A stretch of DNA of 10,267 bases from Pseudomonadota bacterium (GTDB lineage: Bacteria > Pseudomonadota > Alphaproteobacteria > Rhizobiales > Hyphomicrobiaceae), in NCBI GenBank assembly GCA_023428365.1, contig JAEYYQ010000572.1, positions 1 through 10,267 on the forward strand. The letters run 5' to 3'. Below are positions 1 through 7,251 of the stretch, piece by piece. Positions within the stretch are counted from its first letter, which is position 1. Each line of letters opens with the position of its first letter. A model generated the notes under the pieces. It was given only the letters and a program-made list of their open reading frames with translations. It did no database searches and was not told the origin of the DNA. Made by a program: the position numbers and the translations under genes.

Positions 1-1280
1 CTGCCGATGAGTTTATTTGCGTACCCGGTTCCTCCGGAGCTGTTGGCATCGCCCTCCACGACGTTACCGGAGCCGGTGCCGCTGGAACTGTTGCCGTCAC
101 CGAACACGCCGTTGCCGGACAGTGAGCCGGAGGTGGAGTTGAGGCTGCCGAACACGAGGTTGCCCGCGCCGGTACCGTAGGCGGAGTTGGCGCTGCCGAA
201 GACGGCATTGCCTGAACCTGTACCGCCAGAGCTGTTGGCGTCACCAACGACGATGTTGCCCGATCCGGTGCCACCGGAACTGTTGCCGTCACCGAACACG
301 CCATTGCCGGACAGTGATCCGGAGGTGGAGTTGAGGCTGCCGAACACGAGGTTACCCGCGCCGGTGCCATAGGCCGTGTTGGCGCTGCCGAAGACGGCGT
401 TGCCTGATCCGGTCCCGCCCGCGCTATTGGCGTTGCCGGAGACGACGTTGCCTGACAGCGGTCCGACGGCGCTATTCAAGCTGCCATCGACATCGTTGCC
501 CGATGCGAAGCCCGCTGCGAGGTTGGCAAAACCAGAGACGCGATTGCCGGACAACGTGCCATAAGCCGCGTTGGCATCGCCATCGACGAGGTTGCCGGAG
601 CCGAGGCCGCTGGTGGTGTTGCCGCTGCCCTGAACGAGATTGCCGGACAATGAGCCATTCACGGTGTTGCCGTCGCCGATAACCCCGTTGCCTGATCCGG
701 TTCCCGTGGCGCTGTTCAGGCTACCTATGACGATATTGCCGGACCCAAGGCCGTTTGCCGTATTTCCGATGCCGATGACACCGTTGCCCGTGAGGCTGCC
801 GGTCGCAGTATTGCCCACGCCAAGGACGCCGTTACCGGAGAATGATCCGTTGGCGGTATTGAAGTAGCCGAGAACGAGGTTGCCGGATCCCGTGCCGTTC
901 GATGTGTTGAAGCTGCCGAGCACGAGATTGCCTGATCCGGTGCCGGTTGTGGTATTGCCGTCGCCAAAGACGAGGTTGCCCGCGAGGCTGCCGTTGGCAG
1001 TGTTGCCACTGCCGAACACGCCATTGCCGGTGATGGACCCGTTGGCGGTGTTGAGGTCTCCAACGACGATGTTTCCGGAACCAGAGCCAGTGGCGGTGTT
1101 GTTATCGCCGAACACCAGATTACCGGATAACGCGCCGGTCGTCGTGTTGTTTGAACCTTGGACAATGATGCCAGAGAGGGAACCGTTGATTGTGTTGAAA
1201 TCGCCGGTGACGCCAATACCGGAGAGAGCTCCTGTGACCGTGTTGAAGCCGCCGTTCACTCCAAGACCCGAGAGGGCGCC
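1..1280 (-). repeat. Tandem 48-bp coding repeats, 26 full units plus one partial
   Basis: Read on the minus strand, every 48 bp encodes one 16-residue unit starting at Gly (1280, 1232, 1184 and so on down to 33, with a partial unit at 1-32). Gly at positions 1, 5 and 10, Asn at 6 and 13, and Val at 8 are near-invariant. The first three units lack Asn at position 6. Units nearest the signal peptide are more divergent and those near the window edge more alike. No unit contains a frameshift or stop, so the array is under coding constraint. Confidence 0.9.
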
Positions 1281-1655
1281 CACGAATGTATTGCCGGGGC
1301 CGGACGATAAGAGGCCAGCACCAGCTCCGATCGACGTGGAAAGATCGCCATCTGCATTGGCGCCAAAGCAGAATGCAGAGGCTCCTACACCTTCGGCATT
1401 TGCGCCGATACCGCACGCCGTTCCGGTAACTGAATCCGTCGTGGCTCCGCCATCGTCCAGGATTGGAATGTTGAATCCAAAAATATTGACGGTCGTGACG
1501 ATATGGGCGCATTCAAACCCTGGTCCCGCCGCCGTCGCAGGAGACGCGCTCATCCCCGATGCTGCTAATCCGAGAGCTACGGTGCTGACCGAGCCAAGCA
1601 ATATCTTGAGAGCGTCGCGCAGAGGCGAAGCCCTTCCGCAATGTGTCGCCGCCAT
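1..1655 (-). CDS. Secreted Gly/Asn-rich 16-residue-repeat protein, YadA-head-like (partial, C-terminus beyond left edge)
   Basis: The frame is open for 551 codons from ATG at 1655 to the window edge, with no stop. The start has a strong Shine-Dalgarno (GGAGG, 6 bases upstream). Residues 1-15 are polar with Arg and Lys; a hydrophobic stretch and a PATA-type cleavage site near residue 43 form a signal peptide, so export is expected. Residues about 82-109 (1329-1412) show two 14-residue units like the trimeric-autotransporter YadA head (GIGANAEGVGASAF, then CFGANADGDLSTSI). From 1280 down to the edge come 16-residue units of consensus GtgSGNxVxGdxNtax, with Asn at positions 6 and 13 and Val at 8. 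This pattern suggests a beta-roll or beta-solenoid. Three Cys lie before the repeats and none within them. An adhesin or surface-layer role is inference. The membrane anchor that would decide between trimeric autotransporter and another export route is outside the window. The gene is divergent from the FGE-like gene. Confidence 0.85.
   Translation of the reverse strand, partial: MAATHCGRASPLRDALKILLGSVSTVALGLAASGMSASPATAAGPGFECAHIVTTVNIFGFNIPILDDGGATTDSVTGTACGIGANAEGVGASAFCFGANADGDLSTSIGAGAGLLSSGPGNTFVGALSGLGVNGGFNTVTGALSGIGVTGDFNTINGSLSGIIVQGSNNTTTGALSGNLVFGDNNTATGSGSGNIVVGDLNTANGSITGNGVFGSGNTANGSLAGNLVFGDGNTTTGTGSGNLVLGSFNTSNGTGSGNLVLGYFNTANGSFSGNGVLGVGNTATGSLTGNGVIGIGNTANGLGSGNIVIGSLNSATGTGSGNGVIGDGNTVNGSLSGNLVQGSGNTTSGLGSGNLVDGDANAAYGTLSGNRVSGFANLAAGFASGNDVDGSLNSAVGPLSGNVVSGNANSAGGTGSGNAVFGSANTAYGTGAGNLVFGSLNSTSGSLSGNGVFGDGNSSGGTGSGNIVVGDANSSGGTGSGNAVFGSANSAYGTGAGNLVFGSLNSTSGSLSGNGVFGDGNSSSGTGSGNVVEGDANSSGGTGYANKLIG
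33..416 (-). repeat. 192-bp higher-order duplication inside the 48-bp array
   Basis: Units at 225-416 and 33-224 form two copies of a four-unit block: 4 x 48 = 192 bp, for example the shared plus-strand string ttgccgtcaccgaacacgcc beginning at 283 and at 91. The encoded blocks match unit by unit (units ending TAY/SAY, STS, SSG/SSS and SSG) with only a few substitutions. This suggests recent duplication by unequal crossing-over or slippage in this part of the gene. Confidence 0.85.
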
Positions 1656-2083
1656 TATTCCCTCCGCTCACCCAAAATCGTGAAGCGGAAAATTGATACA
1701 CGCAAAAGTTGAATATTAAGGATACATAGTCGCCACAGTTGAGGCGCATACAGATCATAAATCGCGATATGTCTTTTCTTTGCGCGCTAAATCTTCCAAA
1801 AGCGCATCTTGGTTGTGATCAGCTGTAGGTTGCAATTAATCTACACGGGCAGCACCGGTCCGTTTTTCGCCACTTTGCGCGAATCATCCGCCACTGATTC
1901 GCGCATTGGTTGATGGATGCCAGCCTGCCGGTGGGAACCCTGTGTCCCGGCGCTTCGTTGGACAGGCGCTGGACAACCGGGACGAGACTGGTCACCAAAC
2001 ATTCAGCATCGTTTGGAATGCGGAAGGCGGATGATGCGTGCGTTGCGTAAAGTGGACGGGCGTACCGCCAAGCAGGATGCGTC
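1656..2083. other. Intergenic region between divergent genes
   Basis: This 428-bp stretch has no convincing gene. The first 140 bases (about 1680-1820) are AT-richer than the surroundings and probably carry the promoter of the minus-strand repeat protein, although I cannot assign -35/-10 boxes. An imperfect palindrome lies at 1824-1845 (tgtag...ctaca outer arms) and an 11-bp perfect inverted repeat at 1876-1905. A further short inverted repeat, ccaaac/gtttgg, lies near 1996-2017. The plus-strand gene has its ribosome site AGGA at 2074-2077. Confidence 0.6.
1876..1905. repeat. Perfect 11-bp inverted repeat, possible operator or element-end remnant
   Basis: The arms tgcgcgaatca (1876-1886) and tgattcgcgca (1895-1905) are exact reverse complements around an 8-base spacer tccgccac. 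No T-run follows on either side, so an intrinsic terminator is unlikely. It could be a regulator site for one of the divergent genes. It could also be a leftover of a transposon end: the motif gccact occurs on both sides of the left arm. Confidence 0.5.
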
Positions 2084-3067
2084 ATGAACCAGGTCATCGA
2101 AGCTGAGACCCCATCACATCTTGTGACATCCAGCTATCCGGACATGGCGTTTGTTCCGGGCGGGACGTTCGCGATGGGATCGGATAGGCATTACCCGGAG
2201 GAGGCTCCAGTTCATCGCGTCTCGGTGGATGGATTCTGGATCGACGAGGCACCGGTGACGAACGCGCAGTTCCGTCAGTTCGTCCAGGCCACCCGGTACG
2301 TGACGTACGCCGAGAAAACGCCGAAGGCCGAGGATTATCCCGGCGCGCTTCCACATATGCTGCGCGCGGGCTCACTTGTCTTTCAGCGGCCGCCCGGGCG
2401 CGTGGATTTGCGCAATTGGGCGCAGTGGTGGGAATTCAAATTCGGCGCCGACTGGCGGCACCCGTACGGGCCGGACACCTGGATCAAGGGGCTCGATGAT
2501 CATCCGGTCGTACACGTGACTTACGAAGATGCACGGGCCTATGCCATCTGGGCTGGGAAGGATCTGCCGACGGAAGCCGAATGGGAGTTTGCCGCACGCG
2601 GCGGTCTGGAGGCCTCCGAGTATGCCTGGGGGAATGAACTGGCTCCAGGTGGACGGCATATGGCCAACACCTGGCAGGGCAGCTTTCCCCACGAGAATTT
2701 GAAAGAGGACGGTTACGAGCAGACGTCGCCGGTGCGGGCATTTCCGCCGAATGGCTACGGCATTTACGACATGATCGGCAACGTCTGGGAATGGACCAGC
2801 GATTGGTATGCGCCGCAGCATGAAGCGGATGTTGGCAAAGCCTGCTGTATTCCGAAGAATCCGCGCGGGCCATCGCGAGAGGGAAGTTTCGATCCCTGCG
2901 AGCCCGACATCAGAATTCCACGCAAGGTGCTGAAAGGTGGCTCGCATTTGTGTGCGCCAAACTATTGCCGCCGCTATCGCCCAGCGGCGCGACATCCCGA
3001 ACCCGTCGATACGTCGACAAACCACGTTGGCTTCCGCTGCGTGATCCGGCCGGCCGCGGCGCGTTAA
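2084..3067 (+). CDS. Formylglycine-generating enzyme family protein (SUMF1/FGE-sulfatase domain)
   Basis: The protein has 327 residues, close to bacterial FGEs. The start ATG has AGGA six bases upstream. The FGE fold begins with the family opening MAFVPGGTFAMGS at residues 21-33, followed by the VSVDGFWIDEAPVTNAQF segment (49-66), LPTEAEWEFAARGG and, at 230-237, MIGNVWEW. Near the C-terminus GGSHLCAPNYCRRYRP carries Cys290 and Cys295, with the same five-residue spacing as the copper-binding catalytic pair of human SUMF1 (Cys336/Cys341). The family enzyme oxidises a sulfatase Cys to C-alpha-formylglycine using O2 and Cu(I). The paired cysteines favour a true FGE over EgtB-like or other SUMF-domain proteins. 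No signal peptide is seen, so cytoplasmic action is expected. No sulfatase gene is in the window, so its client must be encoded elsewhere. It is first in a co-directional row with the aminotransferase 152 bp downstream. Confidence 0.88.
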   Translation: MNQVIEAETPSHLVTSSYPDMAFVPGGTFAMGSDRHYPEEAPVHRVSVDGFWIDEAPVTNAQFRQFVQATRYVTYAEKTPKAEDYPGALPHMLRAGSLVFQRPPGRVDLRNWAQWWEFKFGADWRHPYGPDTWIKGLDDHPVVHVTYEDARAYAIWAGKDLPTEAEWEFAARGGLEASEYAWGNELAPGGRHMANTWQGSFPHENLKEDGYEQTSPVRAFPPNGYGIYDMIGNVWEWTSDWYAPQHEADVGKACCIPKNPRGPSREGSFDPCEPDIRIPRKVLKGGSHLCAPNYCRRYRPAARHPEPVDTSTNHVGFRCVIRPAAAR

Positions 3068-3219
3068 AGCGGCAGCGAGCCCGTTTTGCGCGGATTTGAA
3101 GAGCATCCGATCGCGAGCGAGTCGACGTTTCGGCGCTCTGCCCCTATCGTAGGCGAATGTTCGACGATCTTAGGCTGGCGTCGCGTTAATTGCGGCGCAA
3201 CATCCTGCGAGAGGAATCC

Positions 3220-4635
3220 ATGGACGACCTGCACCGCAACATGTCGCTGGAGGACATCGACCGCGAGACGGTTTTTCATCCGCTGACATCCATCGCCGAC
3301 CACCAGAAGAAGGGGCCGGTGATCTACTCGAACGCGCGCGGTGTGCGGATCAACGACCAGCACGGCCGGGACATCATCGATTGCGGCGCGGGCCTATGGT
3401 GCGTGAACATCGGCTATGGCCGCCAGGAGATGGCCGACGCCGCCAAAACGGCTATCGAGGATCTCGCCTACTACCATATCTTTGGTGGCTCCTCGAACGA
3501 GCCGATTATTCGGCTGGCTGACCGCATCCTGCAGCTCTTCCACGAGAAAGCCGACGCGCCGCATCTGTCGAAGGTGTTCTTCGGCAATGGCGGCTCGGAT
3601 GCGAACGACACGAACTTCAAGCTCGTGCGCTATTACAACAATCTGCGTGGAAAACCTGCAAAGAAGAAGTTCATCTCGCGGCACGGCGCCTATCACGGTC
3701 TGACCTATGCCGCGGCGAGCCTGACCGGCATACCCAGCTATCATAAGGCGTTCGATCTTCCGCTGGCGGACGTGCTGCATGCATCGTGTGCCCATCATTA
3801 TCGCTTCAGCCAACCCGGTGAGAGCGAGGAGGCTTATACCGACCGCCTGATCGCCGAGATCGAAGCGATCATTGCGCGCGAGGGTCCGGAGACGGTCGCT
3901 GCCTTCATTGCCGAGCCGATCATGGGAACGGGCGGCGTGCTCATTCCACCCAAGGGTTACTTCGAGAAATTGCAGGCCGTGCTCGACCGGCACGACATCC
4001 TGTTCATTGCCGACGAAGTGATCACCGGCTTCGGGCGGCTCGGTCATTGGTTCGCGACCGGCGGCATGAAACTGAAGCCTGATATCGTGACCTTGGCGAA
4101 GGGTGTGACCAGCGCCTATTTCCCGCTCTCGGCATCGGTGATCTCGGAGAAGATCTGGGATGTCCTGGCGCAGGCTTCGCCGGAGATGGGGCCTGTGATG
4201 CATGGTTTCACCTATTCGGGCCATCCGGTCGGCGGCGCGCTGGGCCTCGTGAACATTGGCATCATTGAGCGCGAGGGGCTTGTGGAGCAGTCCGCCACAG
4301 TCGGCGCGTATTTTCTCGATGCTCTGAAGCAGCGTGTCGGCGACCATCCGCTGGTCGGCGACATTCGGGGCGCGGGTCAGATGATGGCGGTCGAGTTCGT
4401 TGCCGATAAAGCTGCTCGTCGTTTCTTTGATCCCAAAACTGTGCCGCATCGTGTCGTCGCTGCAAAGGCGATGGAGCGCGGCGTGCTGACCCGCGCGTTG
4501 CCATACATTGAGGTGACATCGTTCTCGCCGCCGCTCAGCATGACCAAGTCAGAGGCCGATGAAGCGGTTGAGCGTTACGGTCAGGCGCTCGATGATGTCA
4601 CCGCTGATCTGATGCGGCTGGCTGAGAAGAGCTGA
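3220..4635 (+). CDS. Class III PLP-dependent omega-aminotransferase
   Basis: The protein has 471 residues, normal for the aspartate aminotransferase-fold class III family (omega-amino acid:pyruvate type). ATG 3220 is chosen because GAGAGGA ends five bases upstream; an in-frame TTG at 3190 has no such site. Visible landmarks are LWCVNIGYG near residue 66, the PLP phosphate-binding GNGGSDAND (Ser126-Asp127), HGAYHG after it, the EPIMGTGG segment, [13 protein letters not shown] with Asp265 contacting the PLP ring nitrogen, and Lys294 in LAKGVTSAY as the Schiff-base lysine. It would move an amino group from an omega-amino acid or amine to a keto acid such as pyruvate. The substrate cannot be read from sequence; beta-alanine, GABA, putrescine and taurine are all family possibilities. 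The downstream TauE/SafE-like exporter makes taurine worth testing, as inference only. Confidence 0.88.
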   Translation: MDDLHRNMSLEDIDRETVFHPLTSIADHQKKGPVIYSNARGVRINDQHGRDIIDCGAGLWCVNIGYGRQEMADAAKTAIEDLAYYHIFGGSSNEPIIRLADRILQLFHEKADAPHLSKVFFGNGGSDANDTNFKLVRYYNNLRGKPAKKKFISRHGAYHGLTYAAASLTGIPSYHKAFDLPLADVLHASCAHHYRFSQPGESEEAYTDRLIAEIEAIIAREGPETVAAFIAEPIMGTGGVLIPPKGYFEKLQAVLDRHDILFIADEVITGFGRLGHWFATGGMKLKPDIVTLAKGVTSAYFPLSASVISEKIWDVLAQASPEMGPVMHGFTYSGHPVGGALGLVNIGIIEREGLVEQSATVGAYFLDALKQRVGDHPLVGDIRGAGQMMAVEFVADKAARRFFDPKTVPHRVVAAKAMERGVLTRALPYIEVTSFSPPLSMTKSEADEAVERYGQALDDVTADLMRLAEKS

Positions 4636-4738
4636 GCAGGCTTCTAAATTGTGCCGTTGGCTGATCGTGTGATACGCTCAGTCGCGGCACTCTGTCTTGT
4701 TTCAACACTTTTATCCCACCTCGTTATTCCCAGCGGAC

Positions 4739-5479
4739 ATGATCGAAAGCAGCACGATTTTCATCGCGGTCGTCTTCGCTATCGCTGGGCTTGTTAAAGG
4801 CGTTATCGGACTCGGGTTACCCACCATAGCGATGGGGCTGCTGGCAGTCGTGATGTCGCCCGTGGAAGCAGCGGCCATCCTCATTCTGCCCTCGTTCGTC
4901 ACCAACGTTTGGCAAACGCTGGCCGGACCGTCGCTGCTCGCAATCGTGCGGCGTCTCTGGCTGATGATGGCCGGTGTCTGTCTCGGCACGTGGGCCGGCA
5001 TGGGATTGATGACGGCCGTGGGGGCGACTTACGGCACAGCGTTCCTTGGTATCGCGCTCGTGCTGTATGCCATCGCCGGGCTCGCATCATTCCGAATGAC
5101 GGTGCAGTCCTCGCAGGAAGGCTGGCTCGGTCCCGTTGTCGGTGGCGTGACAGGTCTTATCACCGCAGCAACCGGTGTTTTCGTGATTCCGGCGGTCCCC
5201 TATTTGCAGGCGATCGGCCTCACGAAAGAGGATCTTGTCCAGGCGCTGGGCTTGTCCTTCACGGTGTCGACGGTAGCTTTGGCGGTCAACGTCGCGTTTG
5301 AAGGCGGGTTCAATGTCGGCGTCGCAGGCGCCAACTTCGGCGCTCTCGCAATGGCTTGCCTTGGGATGTGGGCTGGACAGACGCTCCGTCTGCGTCTTCA
5401 GCCTGAGAAATTTCGCACGATCTTCTTTGCCGGGCTTCTTATCCTCGGCGTTTATCTGTTCGCCCGCGCCGTCATCTGA
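4739..5479 (+). CDS. TauE/SafE family membrane exporter (sulfite/organic anion type)
   Basis: The protein has 246 residues, almost entirely hydrophobic, with about eight membrane spans as usual in the family. Two internally related half-motifs mark TauE/SafE: GLVKGVIGLGLP at 17-28 and GVTGLITAATGVFVIP at 136-151, one at the head of each four-helix half. ATG 4739 is preferred because it leaves only a few residues before the first span. An in-frame TTG at 4697 would add 14 residues but has no ribosome site. The ribosome site at 4739 (AGCGGA, very close) is also weak, so the start is uncertain. Members export sulfite, sulfoacetate or similar anions, though many have unknown substrates. The gene lies 103 bp after the aminotransferase and may be co-transcribed with it. 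It ends 30 bp from the oppositely oriented hydrolase gene. Confidence 0.82.
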   Translation: MIESSTIFIAVVFAIAGLVKGVIGLGLPTIAMGLLAVVMSPVEAAAILILPSFVTNVWQTLAGPSLLAIVRRLWLMMAGVCLGTWAGMGLMTAVGATYGTAFLGIALVLYAIAGLASFRMTVQSSQEGWLGPVVGGVTGLITAATGVFVIPAVPYLQAIGLTKEDLVQALGLSFTVSTVALAVNVAFEGGFNVGVAGANFGALAMACLGMWAGQTLRLRLQPEKFRTIFFAGLLILGVYLFARAVI

Positions 5480-5509
5480 CAGCGCGAGCGACGAGCCGGC
5501 CTTACGACC

Positions 5510-7102
5510 TCAGAACCCGGCGGCCATGCCATCCTTGCGCGGATCGGAGCCTGCAACGTATCCGCCGGGGATACGATGCACGAGCTGTGCGCCACCGAAG
5601 CCGAACGCTTCTTCCGGTGACTCGTGAATGAGCTGATGCCCGCGTTTTTCGAGTTCCGCGAGCGCGGCCGCGTTGCCCAGCGTTTCCACCGCGACCTTAT
5701 TGCCTGAAATCACGCGCCAGCGCGGCGCATCAGCCGCTGTCTGCGGATCCTGGCCCCAGATTTGCGTCCGCAGGAACATCTGAACATGACCTTGCGCCTG
5801 CATAGGGCCGCCCATGAGACCGAAGGCCATCTGCGGTTCTGCACCAGCCATAATGAAGCCGGGAATGATGGTGTGGAACGGCCGCTTGTTGCCGGCGACG
5901 TAGTTCGGGTGGCCCTCTTTCAGCGAGAAGCCGAAACCGCGGTTCTGCATGCTGATGCCGGTTCCAGGCACGACGACACCGGAGCCGAAGCCAGCGTAGT
6001 TCGACTGAATATAGGACACCATCATGCCGGAGGCGTCGCCTGTCGCGAGGCAGACCGTGCCGCCGTCGCGCGGCGCACCGGGACCAAAGATTTGGGCCTG
6101 GTCGCGTTTGATCAGTTTGGCGCGCTGGGTGAGGAAATTGGCGTCGAGCAGCTTTTGCGCTGTTACCGCCGTCATCGCATGCGGATCGGCGACGTACTCG
6201 TTCACATCGGCAAAGGCGAGCTTCATCGCCTCGATCTGCAGGTGCCAGCTATCGGTGCTGTCGGGAGCCAGATGCGCAATGTCGGTGTGCTTCAGGATGC
6301 CGAGCGCCATCAAGGCCGCGATGCCCTGGCCATTCGGCGGGATCTCGTGCAGGCTTTCCGACGTGAACTGCTGTGAAATAGTTCCGCACCAATCGTTGGT
6401 ATGCGCAGCGAGATCGTCTCTGGTCATCGCCGCGTTATGTTCGGTGGCATACGCGGCGATCCGCTCCGCCAATTCGCCGCGATAAAAGCTTTCGCCCTCG
6501 GTTTCGGCGATGAGCCTGAGCGATCGCGCGAGCGGCTTGTTGACGAACAGCTCGCCAGCCGCCGGTGCGCGTCCGTTAGGCATGAAGGCCTCGGCAAACC
6601 CCGGTTGTTTGCCGAGCAGTTCCGCGCCGCGTTGCCAGAGATAAGCGATGACCGGCGAGACGTGAAAACCACTCTCAGCGTACTTGATTGCCGGTTCGAA
6701 CAACGCGGCAAATGGCAGTTTGCCGAACCTGCGGGAGAGATCGACCCAGGCCGAGACAGCGCCGGGAACCGTGACGCTTTCCCAGCCGCGTTCCGGCATC
6801 TGTTTGCGCCCTGCAAAACGTTCCGGCGACCAAGCCGCCGGTGAGCGCCCTGACGCGTTCAGGCCATGCAACTCTTTTCCATCCCAGAGGATGCAGAAGG
6901 CATCGGAGCCGAGACCATTGCCGGTTGGCTCAACGACGACCAGCGCGATCGCTGTGGCCAGCGCGGCATCGAGCGCATTGCCGCCTTGGCGCAGCATCTG
7001 CAGCCCTGCTTCGACCGCGAGCGGTTGTGATCCAGCCACCATGTTACGGGCGAAAACGGGAGAGCGGCGTGACGAGTAGCGCGCCTTAAATGCGAAATCC
7101 AC
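5510..7102 (-). CDS. Gamma-glutamyltransferase family Ntn hydrolase, cytoplasmic (YwrD-like)
   Basis: The protein has 530 residues. GTG 7102 is used, with AAGGA at 7112-7116 nine bases upstream. No signal peptide is present, unlike periplasmic E. coli GGT, and the N-terminus goes directly into the conserved VAGSQPLAVEAGLQML segment. Family landmarks are GGNALDAALA, GLGSDAF, an Arg in NASGRSP matching the substrate-carboxylate Arg of GGT, the autoprocessing nucleophile Thr349 in DGGTVCLA, SNYAGFGSG, and KRPFHT. Self-cleavage before Thr349 should give chains of about 348 and 182 residues. Compared from memory with E. coli GGT from the nucleophile onward without gaps, the substrate-amine Asp433 falls on Gly391, and Ser462-Ser463 on His410-Thr411. 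Glutathione may therefore not be the substrate; an acylase or other amidase role is possible. It is separated from the upstream receptor gene by a terminator, so it needs its own promoter within 7103-7193, which I cannot pinpoint. Confidence 0.87.
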   Translation of the reverse strand: MDFAFKARYSSRRSPVFARNMVAGSQPLAVEAGLQMLRQGGNALDAALATAIALVVVEPTGNGLGSDAFCILWDGKELHGLNASGRSPAAWSPERFAGRKQMPERGWESVTVPGAVSAWVDLSRRFGKLPFAALFEPAIKYAESGFHVSPVIAYLWQRGAELLGKQPGFAEAFMPNGRAPAAGELFVNKPLARSLRLIAETEGESFYRGELAERIAAYATEHNAAMTRDDLAAHTNDWCGTISQQFTSESLHEIPPNGQGIAALMALGILKHTDIAHLAPDSTDSWHLQIEAMKLAFADVNEYVADPHAMTAVTAQKLLDANFLTQRAKLIKRDQAQIFGPGAPRDGGTVCLATGDASGMMVSYIQSNYAGFGSGVVVPGTGISMQNRGFGFSLKEGHPNYVAGNKRPFHTIIPGFIMAGAEPQMAFGLMGGPMQAQGHVQMFLRTQIWGQDPQTAADAPRWRVISGNKVAVETLGNAAALAELEKRGHQLIHESPEEAFGFGGAQLVHRIPGGYVAGSDPRKDGMAAGF

Positions 7103-7182
7103 GGGTAACGGTCCTTCTTGTCATTCACAGCCGAGCTGAATGCCGGCCACCCTATCTTATCTTCGCCAGCAGGACCGATGCC

Positions 7183-7223
7183 AGAAAGATATAGCCCCCG
7201 ACCGCGTACTGGCGGCCGAGGGC
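7183..7223 (-). terminator. Intrinsic terminator of the TonB-dependent receptor gene
   Basis: On the minus strand, positions 7223-7194 form a 12-bp stem, GCCCTCGGCCGC paired with GCGGTCGGGGGC. The pairing is complete in RNA if two G-U pairs are allowed, and the loop is six bases (CAGTAC). The T-rich tail TATATCTTTCT (7193-7183) follows directly. It begins 28 bases after the receptor stop codon, as expected for rho-independent termination. On the opposite strand the two wobble pairs become A-C mismatches, so it is directional. Confidence 0.8.
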
Positions 7224-7251
7224 TGCTCGGGGGAGGGGAGGTGATTTGAGC

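Noticed and set aside
1..1280. CRISPR array or non-coding satellite
   Set aside because: The 48-bp units are contiguous with no unique spacers, vary at third codon positions and stay in frame, so they are coding tandem repeats.
1..1280. RTX-type calcium-binding nonapeptide repeats
   Set aside because: The period is 16, not 9, and the GGxGxD pattern with regular Asp is missing.
187..1683. Several plus-strand open frames rich in Pro, Leu and Thr (187-372, 376-564, 640-867, 880-1683)
   Set aside because: They are antisense shadows of the 48-bp coding repeat: Gly/Asn codons of the minus strand read as Pro/Leu-type codons. They lack ribosome sites and are broken repeatedly, while the minus frame is continuous with a signal peptide.
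725..1758. Other minus-strand frames at 725-1216, 1120-1512 and 1513-1758
   Set aside because: They are out of frame with the continuous repeat-protein frame, show no regular repeat at protein level and have no good start sites.
1819..2097. Possible 92-residue minus-strand gene overlapping the FGE start
   Set aside because: Its composition is unlike a protein of this genome, it has no recognisable motif or ribosome site, and it overlaps the true start of the FGE gene.
3190..3219. TTG start extending the aminotransferase by ten residues
   Set aside because: No ribosome site precedes it, whereas ATG 3220 has GAGAGGA at the right distance.
3394..4449. Long minus-strand frame opposite the aminotransferase
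   Set aside because: It is a typical high-GC antisense shadow; the plus strand carries all class III aminotransferase motifs.
4697..4738. TTG start extending the TauE/SafE exporter by 14 residues
   Set aside because: There is no ribosome site, and it adds a polar/aromatic leader unusual for the family. It is not fully excluded because the ATG also has a weak site.
5762..7089. Plus-strand frames across the GGT-like gene
   Set aside because: They are antisense shadows lacking motifs, while the minus frame shows full GGT family signatures.
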